The position numbers were made by a program, and so were the translations under genes. DNA of 41,465 nt from CAIOZW01 sp049317725 (GTDB lineage: Bacteria; Acidobacteriota; Blastocatellia; RBC074). Below, in pieces: positions 26,992-35,832 of this stretch. Every line of letters starts with the position of its first letter. The first letter of the stretch is position 1. The notes under the pieces are model-generated. The model was not told the origin of the DNA. It was given only the letters and a program-made list of their open reading frames with translations, and did not search any database. The stretch is taken from NCBI GenBank assembly GCA_049317725.1, contig JBMOHS010000009.1, forward strand, positions 1 to 41,465. Reading direction: 5' to 3'.

Positions 26992-28548
26992 CTACTCTGT
27001 TGTACAAGGTTGCTGGCAGTAATCGATGTAGATCGATTCAGGCATGACGAGCCTGCATTGAAATGGCACATTGTCACGAACTGTTTGTGGGTTCAAGTTC
27101 AACACTTTTCTCCCTTCCCGATTCACGGTCAGCTGCCCCAGTTGGATACATTGTTCCGTGGTGGGTAATTCTGATTGTAAATTTAAAAATCTGTCTGGGG
27201 TCAGGATTTTACGAGCTCGGACGACTATATGCGGCAGACTGATCAGAAGGCCGATCAAAATCAAAATCTTGGCAGTGTCGAGGAGTTTCTGCTTCGAGGG
27301 AACAGCAAGCGATCCGATACTCGCGATGAAAAGTCCCACCAAATAGTACCGCAGATCAAGACTCTGAGGAAGAATTGAAACAAATATGGAAGTAAGTGGT
27401 AAAAAGATAGCCAGTGATTCATTGAATGTATGGATCTGTTTTGATTTGATGATCCGGAATGCATTGGTCAGCAGGATCGCCATCAGTCCAGCATAAATAA
27501 TTCCAATTGAGCCGCCAGTTCTTTGTACTCTCATGCTATACATATCAAGACTGCGCAATCTTGGCGGTGTAAACTTTCTGCCGTCAGGCAAGGTACGCGG
27601 CAAGATATATGGATCAATTTCCAGGATTGACAAGTAGTGAGAGAGAAAATTCGATACGATTGGAATAGATGGGATGTACTCCAGTGGAGTTGAGTATTGG
27701 GTTTCTGGACCTTTGAAGCCAAGAGTTTCTACAGGATAGAATGGGTTGTTATAATGTTTGAGGTTTGACAAAGGCTGATAAAAGATCAGAGAGAACAACG
27801 CAAAAGAAATTCCCAATTTCAGGATACCTTGCTTGTTTCCAGCAGAAATCAGGGGAAGATGGTTCTTCCTGTCGGTTGTCTTGTCTTTCACTTCTTGTTG
27901 ATGAGCCTCCTCCTTTGTTGGTCCTGATCTCATTATTTTGAGCAAAAGAGAGTAAATAAGTGTCACCGTAAGAATTGTTACGGAAAGAATAATCCCTTGT
28001 ATTTTCGTGTTTGCGGCAACTGCTAGACAGGCAAAACCACCCCAAATTTGTACTATTCCTGGACCGTGTTCCACGTGTATTATTGAAAACATTCCTCGGG
28101 CAGCAAGAAGTCCTCCCATCAGTATAAACACGTTGGTAAAGTAGTCTTGATATGCACTCGCAAATCCCAAATAAGTGATCGGAAAGCAAAGGGTGGCTGC
28201 GATCGCCATTGATTTACTGATATTGAGCAATCGGTGCAGGCAGTACCCAACTGATAATGCCGCAACAATGTTTGGTAGAATGTACAGTCTGGGACTATTG
28301 AGAATCAGTCCTGGCCCGAGAGCGTACCTCCAGAGAACAGGAAAACCTTTATATCTCTCATCGAGCAAGTTGGATATCCCGAGATAGTTCTGAATCCCAA
28401 GCTCTCTTGCTGCAAAAGGTAAATGATATGATGTGGCATCCCATACCCAAGGGCGAAAAAATAAGAACCCAAAAATCAAGGCGATGATCGTCGTGAAAGT
28501 GATCATCCTGTCCGTTCTGGCAAATATTTGATTCCATAATCGGTTCAT
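26992..28548 (-). CDS. Polytopic membrane protein, GT-C glycosyltransferase-like, A+T-rich
   Basis: The 518-residue protein has about ten or more hydrophobic segments spread over its length and a polar C-terminal tail (about 455-518). Early in the chain, WVWDATSYHLPFAARELG (about 34-51) matches the first-loop D-x3-Y-H pattern of GT-C glycosyltransferases such as dolichyl-phosphate-mannose transferases, which use lipid-linked sugars at the periplasmic face. A charged loop with KEEAHQQEVKDKTTDRKN lies mid-protein. The coding DNA is much richer in A+T than every neighbouring gene, and uses AAA, ATA and AAT freely, a sign of recent acquisition. The start has only a weak AAGAGA upstream. No glycan operon flanks it; it stands alone with its own A+T-rich upstream region. 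Confidence 0.7.
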   Translation of the reverse strand: MNRLWNQIFARTDRMITFTTIIALIFGFLFFRPWVWDATSYHLPFAARELGIQNYLGISNLLDERYKGFPVLWRYALGPGLILNSPRLYILPNIVAALSVGYCLHRLLNISKSMAIAATLCFPITYLGFASAYQDYFTNVFILMGGLLAARGMFSIIHVEHGPGIVQIWGGFACLAVAANTKIQGIILSVTILTVTLIYSLLLKIMRSGPTKEEAHQQEVKDKTTDRKNHLPLISAGNKQGILKLGISFALFSLIFYQPLSNLKHYNNPFYPVETLGFKGPETQYSTPLEYIPSIPIVSNFLSHYLSILEIDPYILPRTLPDGRKFTPPRLRSLDMYSMRVQRTGGSIGIIYAGLMAILLTNAFRIIKSKQIHTFNESLAIFLPLTSIFVSILPQSLDLRYYLVGLFIASIGSLAVPSKQKLLDTAKILILIGLLISLPHIVVRARKILTPDRFLNLQSELPTTEQCIQLGQLTVNREGRKVLNLNPQTVRDNVPFQCRLVMPESIYIDYCQQPCTTE

Positions 28549-28616
28549 GTTTGTGTCTCTTTTGAGATTGCTTGATCAAACGAATCAGGATGAGTCAGTC
28601 TGATGAATCAGCATGT

Positions 28617-28666
28617 TGACGAAGCCAGATGAGTATTTCGTGATTCATTGATTCTGTGCTTCGTCA
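28617..28666. repeat. Inverted repeat TGACGAAGC / GCTTCGTCA
   Basis: Perfect 9-bp arms at 28617-28625 and 28658-28666 enclose 32 bp. GAATCA-type hexamers (TGATTC on one side, GAATCA on the other) recur around it at about 28582, 28605, 28641 and 28649. It lies in the 359-bp divergent gap between the A+T-rich membrane gene and the VCBS gene. It could be an operator or a recombination scar; the sequence does not say which. Confidence 0.5.
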
Positions 28667-28744
28667 GTCAATTCAGAATGGAACTGTCAGGATGAACCGA
28701 ATCTTTCGTAAAAATACGCCTGGACTTGGCCCTTGCTTTGGCGC

Positions 28745-28773
28745 TTGTCAAAATGGGGTATCCGTAATAGACT
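28745..28773 (+). promoter_or_regulatory. Candidate promoter for the VCBS-GMC unit
   Basis: TTGTCA and TAGACT are separated by 17 bp on the plus strand, about 135 bp upstream of the VCBS-protein start. A second, weaker pair (TTGTCA, 17 bp, TACCTT) begins at about 28791. Found by eye and uncertain. Confidence 0.4.
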
Positions 28774-28907
28774 CCGACCGTCTTTCCGGATTGTCAGAGA
28801 TGAGAGACACCCCTACCTTTAAAAATTGATGTTCGGAATGGGTCGCATTGACTTGTTCCGTGATGGCAGAACTTCGACTTCTCATAGGAGTCAGCGAGAA
28901 GGTGATG

Positions 28908-30122
28908 ATGAGAGTCACAAAGATCGGATTATCAATTGCTGCGATCGTTACCCTGCTCGTCTCTCTGGTCGTGGGTAGCGATTCCACGTCTCGCGACCAG
29001 GTTGGGCGTTCACTAAAGTGGCGCAAGGTTGTTCTCGACACAGAGTTCCGCAGCGAGGGGGTGACGGTTGCGGATGTCAACCGCGACGGTCGTCTCGATG
29101 TTCTCGCCGGGCTGGTCTGGTATGAGGCGCCGACCTGGAAGATGCACGAGATTGCGCCGGTGGTCAAGTATGATGCTGCGGGTAACTACAGCGACGCCTT
29201 CATCCACTTCACGGCCGATCTGAACCAAGATGAGTGGCCGGATCTGATCCGGATCGATTGGCCGGGTCGCGACCCGGCCGTCTGGCACGAGAATCCAAAG
29301 GGAAAGCCGGGCCACTGGCCCGAACATCGCCTCGCGCCGAACGCCTGCAATGAGAGCCCATATTTTGGGCAGATCGACGGTGCGGGTCTGGGGCCAAAAC
29401 TGATCTTTGCCATCAATGATCAACAGATGTTTTGGCTCGAACCGGATACGGACCCAACAGTCCCTTTCCGCACGTGGCCAATCAGTGAAAAGTTCGTCAA
29501 GACCGATTCGATGAAGGGCGGGGTCAATCGATACTCCCACGGTCTGGGCTATGGGGATGTCGATGGGGATGGGATTCGAGATCTGCTGATCCCCGGAGGA
29601 TACTGGAAAGGACCGGCCGATCCCCGTTCCGGTCCGTGGTCATTTGTCAACGCCAACCTCGGGCAGGACGCCGCCCACATGCACGTCTATGACGTCAACG
29701 GCGATGGGATCAACGATGTCCTCTCCAGCTCGGCTCATAAGGTCGGCATCTGGTGGCACGAGCAGCGGCGCGGTGCCGATGGCGTCCCAACCTTTACCGA
29801 ACACCTGATTGACACGAGCGTCACTCAGACCCACGCCCTCGAAATGGTCGATCTCAATGGTGACGGACTGAAGGATCTGGTTACCGGCAAGCGTTACTGG
29901 GCGCACGGTCCGAAGGGTGATCTCAATCCGAACGATCCCCCGGTCATCAACTGGTACGAGCTGAAGCGCCAGGGGGGGAAGGTCGAGTGGATTCGACACG
30001 AGATCGATAATGACTCCGGGATTGGCACCCAGTTTCTGGTCGCAGATCTCAACCGGGATCGCCGGCTCGACATTATCACCTCGAACAAGCACGGAGTTCG
30101 TGTCATCTTCCAGGTCAAGTAG
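28908..30122 (+). CDS. Exported VCBS/FG-GAP repeat protein
   Basis: The 404-residue protein starts with a signal peptide (MRVTKIGLSIAAIVTLLVSL, cleavage near 22-25). The rest is a beta-propeller-like repeat array. Calcium-loop sequences recur: DVNRDGRLD, DLNQDEWPD, DVDGDGIRD, DVNGDGIND, DLNGDGLKD and DLNRDRRLD, each after a short strand, with WYEAPTW- and WWHEQ-type segments between. Such proteins are abundant in Planctomycetota, Acidobacteriota and Verrucomicrobiota, and are usually periplasmic or surface proteins of unknown ligand. I chose the second of two tandem ATGs (28908), with GAAGG 6 bp upstream; the frame is open further back. The GMC oxidoreductase gene begins 14 bp after its stop, so they are probably one operon. 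Confidence 0.88.
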   Translation: MRVTKIGLSIAAIVTLLVSLVVGSDSTSRDQVGRSLKWRKVVLDTEFRSEGVTVADVNRDGRLDVLAGLVWYEAPTWKMHEIAPVVKYDAAGNYSDAFIHFTADLNQDEWPDLIRIDWPGRDPAVWHENPKGKPGHWPEHRLAPNACNESPYFGQIDGAGLGPKLIFAINDQQMFWLEPDTDPTVPFRTWPISEKFVKTDSMKGGVNRYSHGLGYGDVDGDGIRDLLIPGGYWKGPADPRSGPWSFVNANLGQDAAHMHVYDVNGDGINDVLSSSAHKVGIWWHEQRRGADGVPTFTEHLIDTSVTQTHALEMVDLNGDGLKDLVTGKRYWAHGPKGDLNPNDPPVINWYELKRQGGKVEWIRHEIDNDSGIGTQFLVADLNRDRRLDIITSNKHGVRVIFQVK

Positions 30123-30136
30123 AGAGGGTCGAACGG

Positions 30137-31756
30137 ATGAACCTGCGACGAACCAAGGTCTACGACGTCTGCATCATCGGCTCAGGGGCTGCTGGTGGTT
30201 TCATGGCCAAGGAGTTGACGCTGGCTGGTGCCGAGACGATCCTCCTCGAAGGTGGTCGCAAGATCGCCGTCGAAGAGATGAACTCTCACAGTTGGCCTTA
30301 CGATCTGCCCAAGCGAGGCTTCGGGTTCCGACACCAAGCAGAGATGTATCCCGACAACATCGAGGATGGGATTCAATACCGCGGCGATCGCATCGCCGTC
30401 AACCGGGTCCGCAATCTTGGTGGGCGAACCTTTCACTGGAACGCGGCGACCTACCGCTTCGCCCCGGTCGATTTCCGGGAGTGGAGCGTCAATGGCATCG
30501 AGGAGGACTGGCCGCTCACCTACGAGGAGCTGGCCCCCTTCTACGACCACGTTGAACAGGAGATGCACGTCTTCGGGACGAGAGAGAATCTCCCCTACCT
30601 GCCGGACGGCAATTTTGTTGCGGCGGCGCCGCCGCTGCGCTGTGCGGAGCGATATGCCAAGCCGCGTCTCGAGAAGCTGGGCATGCGCCTCATCTCGTCG
30701 CGGAAGGCGGTGTTGCTCAAGGGACGTGGATCGCGTGGTGGGTGCCATTACTGTGGCCACTGCATGGATGTCTGCGATGTGCGCGCGATCTGGTCGAGTG
30801 ATATTACCGTCATCCCTGACGCGCTCGCCACCGGCCGGCTGACGTTGCGCACTAACGCCCTCGTCCGCGAGATCCTGGTCGATCGGGAAGGGTTGGCAAG
30901 CGGCGTCTCTTTTGTCGATCGTCGGACGTTGAAGGTGGAGGAGGTGAGGGCCAAGCTGGTCGTCGTCTGTGGCGCAACGATCGAATCGGCCCGTTTACTC
31001 CTCAATTCAAAGAGTGAAAAGTTTCCGAACGGCCTCGCCAACAACAACGACATGGTTGGACGCTATCTCGGTGGACACTCCCAGACAGCCTTCATTGGGT
31101 ATCTCAAGGACCTGCTTGGGACAGACACTTGGCAGGGGGATGGGGTGACCGACCATGCCTACATTCCACGCTTCGTCGATCGTGGCCGGGACTTTGTCGG
31201 CGGCTACGGTTACCAGATGAACTACATCAGTCGACGGGTCGCCCACCCGGCGAGGATCGTTGCAGGATTTGGCCCGGCCTACAAGCGCCGGGTGCGTGAC
31301 CTTATGCCCGGGATCTTCCAGATGGGAGGCTACGGCAAAGTCGAGCATCGCCCGGAGAACCGGGTGACCGTCGATTCTTCCCGGACCGACAAGTACGGCA
31401 TCCCGATTCCGGTCGTGCACTTCCAATTCAGCGCCAACGACAGGGCGCTCTTTCGAGACATCGTCGCCAGTGCCCACCGCATCTTTGATGCTTGCAACGC
31501 AGAGATGCGCCATTTCACTACGCCGAACATCGGCGGATTTGCCAGCCACGAAGTCGGCACGGTGCGGATGGGGCGCAATCCGAAGACCTCTGTTCTGAAT
31601 GAATGGAACCAGGCTCGTGAGGTGCGCAATCTCTTTGTCGTCGACGGCAGTTGCTTCACTACCTTTCCAGAGAAGAACCCGACGCTGACGATTGCCGCGC
31701 TGGCCGTTCGTTGTGCCCGGCACATTGCCGCACAGCGCAAGCGGGGTGAATGGTAG
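30137..31756 (+). CDS. GMC-family oxidoreductase with cysteine cluster
   Basis: This 539-residue flavoprotein probably oxidises a sugar or polyol. The FAD-binding motif is CIIGSGAAGGFMAKEL (about 12-27) with LLEGG after the second strand, and LGGRTFHWNAATYRF follows as in glucose-methanol-choline enzymes. The C-terminal domain has SHEVGTVRMG, whose His is the usual active-site base, and KNPTLTIAALAVRCA. A compact cluster CHYCGHCMDVC (about 202-212, C-x2-C-x2-C-x3-C) suggests an iron-sulfur centre for passing electrons on, as in some membrane-linked sugar dehydrogenases; the metal is inference. There is no N-terminal signal peptide in the usual sense, and Tat motifs are not clear. It sits 14 bp after the VCBS gene. 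Confidence 0.9.
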   Translation: MNLRRTKVYDVCIIGSGAAGGFMAKELTLAGAETILLEGGRKIAVEEMNSHSWPYDLPKRGFGFRHQAEMYPDNIEDGIQYRGDRIAVNRVRNLGGRTFHWNAATYRFAPVDFREWSVNGIEEDWPLTYEELAPFYDHVEQEMHVFGTRENLPYLPDGNFVAAAPPLRCAERYAKPRLEKLGMRLISSRKAVLLKGRGSRGGCHYCGHCMDVCDVRAIWSSDITVIPDALATGRLTLRTNALVREILVDREGLASGVSFVDRRTLKVEEVRAKLVVVCGATIESARLLLNSKSEKFPNGLANNNDMVGRYLGGHSQTAFIGYLKDLLGTDTWQGDGVTDHAYIPRFVDRGRDFVGGYGYQMNYISRRVAHPARIVAGFGPAYKRRVRDLMPGIFQMGGYGKVEHRPENRVTVDSSRTDKYGIPIPVVHFQFSANDRALFRDIVASAHRIFDACNAEMRHFTTPNIGGFASHEVGTVRMGRNPKTSVLNEWNQAREVRNLFVVDGSCFTTFPEKNPTLTIAALAVRCARHIAAQRKRGEW

Positions 31757-31921
31757 ACAATTGCTTGACTCACGTTGGGGCTTGATCCCTGGTTGATTCA
31801 GGGCCAGGTGTCCATTCGCCTCATTTCGTGATGCCGTGACTGGGTGTTTGGCCGTGGGTCGAGTCAGACACTGAACCAATGCTGGATCAGTGGAAACAGT
31901 CGATGGGGGAGGAGAAATTAC

Positions 31922-33280
31922 GTGAAAAGGTGTAGATCGTCGGCTCTTCTTCTTGGGCTCCTCTGGATGGCGATCATGACGGGTGGATCTTCCACCGTTG
32001 AAGGGGTGGTGGCAGCTCGATTTCAGGCTGGCGCGGCCCGGGTCGATCTGACCCCACCCGCGGGCGTCGAGTTGTGGGGGTATACCAATCGATCGGGTCC
32101 AGCAGTGGGCACGCTCGATCCGCTCTATGCACGAATTCTCGTGGTGGAGGATGGCACGCGGGCGATTGCCCTGATCGCGCTCGATCTGGGCCGGCCCTTC
32201 GGGAAGCGACAGGTCGACCTGCTGCGCGAGCAGGCCCGGCGCGCTCATGGGGTCGAAGACTTGATGCTCGTTGCCTCGCACACCCATTCAGGCCCAGTGA
32301 TCGACGATCTCGAGGAGGCGGAAGTGGTTCCCCCCTGGGAGCGTGAAGCCCTGCGACGGATTCTCGAGGGGATTGGGCAAGCGAAGGCGGGGCTCGTCCC
32401 GGCGCGGGTTGGGTCGGGAATGGGGCAGGCGATCCTTGGCCACAATCGACGTGTCGCCCGCCCCGACGGGAGCGTCGAGATGCTCTGGCGCAATTCGACT
32501 GGACTGCAGAGCGGCCTGATCGATCCCCTCGTCAGCGTCCTCCGGATCGATCCGCTGGAAGGGCCTCCTCTCGCCATCCTCGTCCACTATGCCTGCCACC
32601 CGGTCATCTTCGGACCGGACCACCTCCAGTACTCTGCCGACTTTCCTGGGGCGATGTCCGAGACCATCGAGAAGGCCTACGGGAGTCCGACGCTCGGTTT
32701 TTTCTTGCAGGGAGCCCCGGGCGATATCAACCCGCTGCTTGATAAGACGACACTGGCCGAGAACGCGGTGGCCCTCAAGCTCGAGGTCGGACGCGCGCTG
32801 GGAAGAGAGGCGCTGCGCGTCGCCCGGTCGATTGTCACAGAGATTCCCGCCACTCCCCAGATCGGCTTTCTTCGCGAGGAGATGCGCTTCCGGAACCGGT
32901 GGGACGTCGAGAAGCTCCAGGCACAACTGCCCCTCGCCTTTGGCCCACGGCTGGCGGCACGCTATCGTCGCTACCTGACGGAATGGATCACTGCCCCGGT
33001 GACAACCCTGCTTCTCAACCGCCAGATCGCCATCGTTGGCCTGCCCGGCGAGCCCTTTGTCGGGTTGCAGCTCCTGCTCAAACAGCGTTCTCCCCTGCCG
33101 GTGACCTTGATGACCGGTTATACCAATGGCTATGTTGGCTACTTTCCGACCTTGCGGGATGCCGTGGCCGGCGGCTATGGCGCCAACACGATCGTCACCC
33201 GGGTGGAGGTGGGAGCCGGAGAACGGATGGTCGATCGCGGATTGATCCACATTCATCGACTCCTGGGGAATCTCCCCTGA
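31922..33280 (+). CDS. Exported neutral/alkaline ceramidase-like hydrolase
   Basis: The protein is about 452 residues from the GTG at 31922, which has GGAGGAG 8 bp upstream; an ATG at 31844 lacks one. A signal peptide (KRCRSSALLLGLLWMAIMTG) is followed by AARFQAGAARVDLTPPAGVELWGY, the start of the neutral-ceramidase N-terminal domain. Zinc-site-like motifs are ASHTHSGP (about 117), VHYACHPV (about 222) and LQGAPGDINP (about 262). The end has NGYVGYFPT. Only the N-terminal domain is present; the C-terminal beta domain of true ceramidases is absent, so the substrate may not be ceramide. Short versions of this family are common next to sugar-catabolic genes. The PIG-L gene follows 42 bp downstream. 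Confidence 0.82.
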   Translation: MKRCRSSALLLGLLWMAIMTGGSSTVEGVVAARFQAGAARVDLTPPAGVELWGYTNRSGPAVGTLDPLYARILVVEDGTRAIALIALDLGRPFGKRQVDLLREQARRAHGVEDLMLVASHTHSGPVIDDLEEAEVVPPWEREALRRILEGIGQAKAGLVPARVGSGMGQAILGHNRRVARPDGSVEMLWRNSTGLQSGLIDPLVSVLRIDPLEGPPLAILVHYACHPVIFGPDHLQYSADFPGAMSETIEKAYGSPTLGFFLQGAPGDINPLLDKTTLAENAVALKLEVGRALGREALRVARSIVTEIPATPQIGFLREEMRFRNRWDVEKLQAQLPLAFGPRLAARYRRYLTEWITAPVTTLLLNRQIAIVGLPGEPFVGLQLLLKQRSPLPVTLMTGYTNGYVGYFPTLRDAVAGGYGANTIVTRVEVGAGERMVDRGLIHIHRLLGNLP

Positions 33281-33322
33281 GTCCCTCTTTCCCTCCTGAT
33301 CTTTCCAGAGGAGAGTTCTGTC

Positions 33323-34174
33323 ATGAGAGTTCGTCGCCCACTTCTGCCCCTCTTGTGCCTGTTGGTCACCGGTCTGGCGTTCCTGCCCCGCGTTGCCTCC
33401 GCGCAAGAGGCTCCATCTGACCGTATCGAAACGTGGCGGGGAAAGACGGTTCTCGTCTTCTCGCCGCACCCCGATGATGACCTTTTCGGTGCCGGTGGGA
33501 CGCTCGCCCTCCTCACCCGCAACGGGAATCGCGTCATCATTGTCCTCTATACCAACGACAACAAAGGCTCCTTCGACCTCGAGATGACCAGTGAGCGGCT
33601 CGCGCGCATCCGCAAGGCGGAGGAAGAGTCGGCGATGGGGCTCCTCGGTGTTCCCAAGGAGAACATTCATTGGATGGGCTACGAGGATGGAGAGCTTGAA
33701 TATGCCGAGCCCAAGATGCTCTGCGGTCGTGCGGCAAAGTACATTCGCCAATTCCGGCCGGACGTCGTCTTCAGCGTCGATCCGGGTGAGTGGTATGACC
33801 GCTGGCACAAGACAGACCACCGGATGGCGGCCTTCAACACTGCGGACGCGATTCGCGCCGCTGAATTTCACCTCTACTACCCAGAGCACCTGCTCGTCGA
33901 TGGCCTCGCCCCGTACAAGGTTCCCCTGATGATGTTCTATTACGCGGAGTCAGAGGCCAACTACTGGGTCGACATTACGGAAGTGATCGATCTCAAGGCG
34001 GAGGCAGTCAGCCGTCACGTCAGTCAGTTCGAGCCGTCGATCAGTCGGTATCGTCCTGATTGGGAGCCTGGGACGCTGCGCCAGTTTCTACAAGGGGTCA
34101 AGGCGCGCGCGACACAACGCAATGGGCGCTATGTCGAGGCCTTCCGCCGCGCCACCGGCTTCAACCCGCGTTGA
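33323..34174 (+). CDS. Exported PIG-L/LmbE-type deacetylase
   Basis: The 283-residue protein has a signal peptide (RRPLLPLLCLLVTGLAFLP, cleavage after ASA about 27) and a LmbE/PIG-L domain. The zinc motif SPHPDDDLFGAGG (about 47-59) supplies His and Asp, and the second part HKTDHRMA (about 166) supplies the third ligand. Family enzymes deacetylate N-acetylglucosamine-type groups on glycans, glycolipids or thiol cofactors; export points to a cell-envelope or extracellular glycan. The C-terminus is a helical stretch. It lies 42 bp after the ceramidase-like gene and convergent with the KduD-like gene. AGAGGAGAG precedes the ATG. Confidence 0.9.
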   Translation: MRVRRPLLPLLCLLVTGLAFLPRVASAQEAPSDRIETWRGKTVLVFSPHPDDDLFGAGGTLALLTRNGNRVIIVLYTNDNKGSFDLEMTSERLARIRKAEEESAMGLLGVPKENIHWMGYEDGELEYAEPKMLCGRAAKYIRQFRPDVVFSVDPGEWYDRWHKTDHRMAAFNTADAIRAAEFHLYYPEHLLVDGLAPYKVPLMMFYYAESEANYWVDITEVIDLKAEAVSRHVSQFEPSISRYRPDWEPGTLRQFLQGVKARATQRNGRYVEAFRRATGFNPR

Positions 34175-34200
34175 GCGGCGAAAGGGCACGGGGGCGGCGG

Positions 34201-34962
34201 CTACCGGCTGAGCCAGCCGCCATCGACCGCCAAGATGTGGCCGTCCAGGTAGTCGCTGGCGGGCGAGGCGAGAAAGACGACGGCGCCCGCCAAGTCGTCC
34301 GGCTCGCCCCATCGTCCTGCCGGGATCCGTTCGAGAATCTGCCGGTTTCGCGTCTCGTCCTGTTGCAGGGCGGCCGTGTTGTCTGTCCGCATATAGCCCG
34401 GAGCGATGGCGTTGACGTGCACGCCGCGGGAAGCCCACTCATTGGCGAGGGCCTTGGTCAGTTGGGCGACGCCTCCCTTGGCGGCGGCATAGCCGGGGAC
34501 CCGAATGCCGCCTTGAAACGAGAGCATCGACGCGATGTTGACGATCTTTCCCGAGCCGCGTTCGAGCATGTGACGCCCAGCGAGCTGGGAGAGCCGGAAC
34601 ATGCTCGACAGGTTGACTTCGAGCACCAGATTCCAGTCTTCCCAGGAGTGATCTTCGACGGGCCCACGACGAATCATCCCCGCGTTGTTGACGAGGATAT
34701 CGAGCCGGCCAAAGCGTGCCAGCGTGGCGGCAACCAGCTCTCCTGGGGTCTCGCGGGCGGCAAGATCGCCGCTGATCGCGAGACTCGCCCGGCCTGAGGC
34801 CGCGACCCGTTCTGCGGTCTCATCCGCATGGCGAGAATTTCCATGGCAGGCCACGTCGGCCCCCGCTTCGGCCAGTGCCACCGCCATCGCTGCTCCCAGC
34901 CCGGCGGAAGCACCCGTCACCAATGCCACCTTTCCATCCAATCGAAATCGATCGAGGATCAT
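34201..34962 (-). CDS. kduD: Short-chain dehydrogenase, KduD-like
   Basis: The 253-residue protein equals the length of 2-dehydro-3-deoxy-D-gluconate 5-dehydrogenase (KduD), which acts in pectin and uronate breakdown with NAD. Visible features are the opening RFRLDGKVALVTGASAGLG (nucleotide-binding TGxxxGxG), NNAG, the active-site Ser in NIASMLS, and YAAAKGG with Tyr and Lys. The ending RIPAGRWGEPDDLAGAVVFL and DYLDGHILAVDGGWL fits the KduD subgroup. The ATG at 34960-34962 has GGAGGGAG upstream; the frame extends 13 residues further. Other uronate genes are not adjacent, so the exact sugar acid is inference. It is convergent with the PIG-L gene, 26 bp apart. Confidence 0.82.
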   Translation of the reverse strand: MILDRFRLDGKVALVTGASAGLGAAMAVALAEAGADVACHGNSRHADETAERVAASGRASLAISGDLAARETPGELVAATLARFGRLDILVNNAGMIRRGPVEDHSWEDWNLVLEVNLSSMFRLSQLAGRHMLERGSGKIVNIASMLSFQGGIRVPGYAAAKGGVAQLTKALANEWASRGVHVNAIAPGYMRTDNTAALQQDETRNRQILERIPAGRWGEPDDLAGAVVFLASPASDYLDGHILAVDGGWLSR

Positions 34963-35106
34963 CCCCCACTCCCTCCTGCAAATCCCTCTCTCAATCGCCA
35001 AAAGCGGAGCCGGAAGAGGAACGCTGCTTCCCGGCAGCCGATCCCTTCCGTGCTCCGCTTTGCACTCTCCCGCAAGAAGATCGCTCTTCCTGTGTCGATC
35101 GGAAGG

Positions 35107-35832
35107 CTACTTTTTGCGGACCGCTTTCCAGGTGCCGGAGAATCCACCGGCTTCCCACTTCCCAGCCATCTCATCGGTCCCGACCCGCTTGCCCGTCAAC
35201 GGGATCGGTCCTTGTCCCTGGTAGGTGGCCGTCAAATTGACGACATCGGGATCCTTGACCTCGATCTCGACGATGTTGAGATCGCCACCTTCCGGAACCG
35301 ACGTCTTGAGTGTCCCCTCTTGATTGGCAATGACCATGCTGAAGCTGAACTCCCCTTGGCCATCCGCCACGATCGTGGTCTGATAGGTTCCCTCGATGCT
35401 TCCCGCCGCCGGAGCAGAAGCAGCCGCGGCCGCAGGAGCGGCGGCTGGTGCCTCGGCAGCTTCCTGGATGGCGAGCCACTTCCCACCCATGTCACCGGCT
35501 TTCCACTCCCCTGTAATCTTGCCGGCGTCAAATTTCCCGGCGATGACTACTGGCGTTCCCTCGACATCCGAGGTGATCGTCACCTTGTTGTCGGCGTCGA
35601 CCGTGACACTGGAGACCTGGAAAGGCATCGGGGAGTCCTTGATCGCCCCTTTCCACTTCTCTCCGTCCTGCTCGAGCATGATCTGAAATTTGATCTCGCC
35701 CAGTTCTGGGCTCGACGCTGTCACGGCATACTTCCCGGCGACGGGGTGCGGGGATTGCGCCATCGCACCCGCTCCCGCCAGGAGCATCACCGCCATCCAC
35801 ATTCCCACCTTTACGCACAGACCTTTGACCAT
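35107..35832 (-). CDS. Secreted protein with two duplicated beta-rich domains
   Basis: The 241-residue protein has a signal peptide (VGMWMAVMLLAGAGAMA, cleavage before about Gln26). Two similar domains follow, at about 29-122 and 144-239, joined by an Ala/Pro linker (AEAPAAAPAAAAASAPAAG). Each starts G-K/T-Y (VAGKYAVTA; IEGTYQTTI), has alternating strands and ends with a G-[EK]-W pair (ITGEWKAGDMGGKWLAI; MAGKWEAGGFSGTWKAV). The repeated EW/KW and GTW endings indicate internal duplication. I recognise no named family; the strand pattern resembles lipocalin-like or other small barrel domains. Its start has AAGG close upstream, and AAGGAG further away. It is probably a periplasmic binding or accessory protein, but its ligand is unknown. 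Confidence 0.75.
   Translation of the reverse strand: MVKGLCVKVGMWMAVMLLAGAGAMAQSPHPVAGKYAVTASSPELGEIKFQIMLEQDGEKWKGAIKDSPMPFQVSSVTVDADNKVTITSDVEGTPVVIAGKFDAGKITGEWKAGDMGGKWLAIQEAAEAPAAAPAAAAASAPAAGSIEGTYQTTIVADGQGEFSFSMVIANQEGTLKTSVPEGGDLNIVEIEVKDPDVVNLTATYQGQGPIPLTGKRVGTDEMAGKWEAGGFSGTWKAVRKK

Noticed and set aside
31007..33889. Two long minus-strand open frames opposite the GMC, ceramidase-like and PIG-L genes
   Set aside because: The plus-strand genes have signal peptides and active-site motifs; the opposite frames have none.
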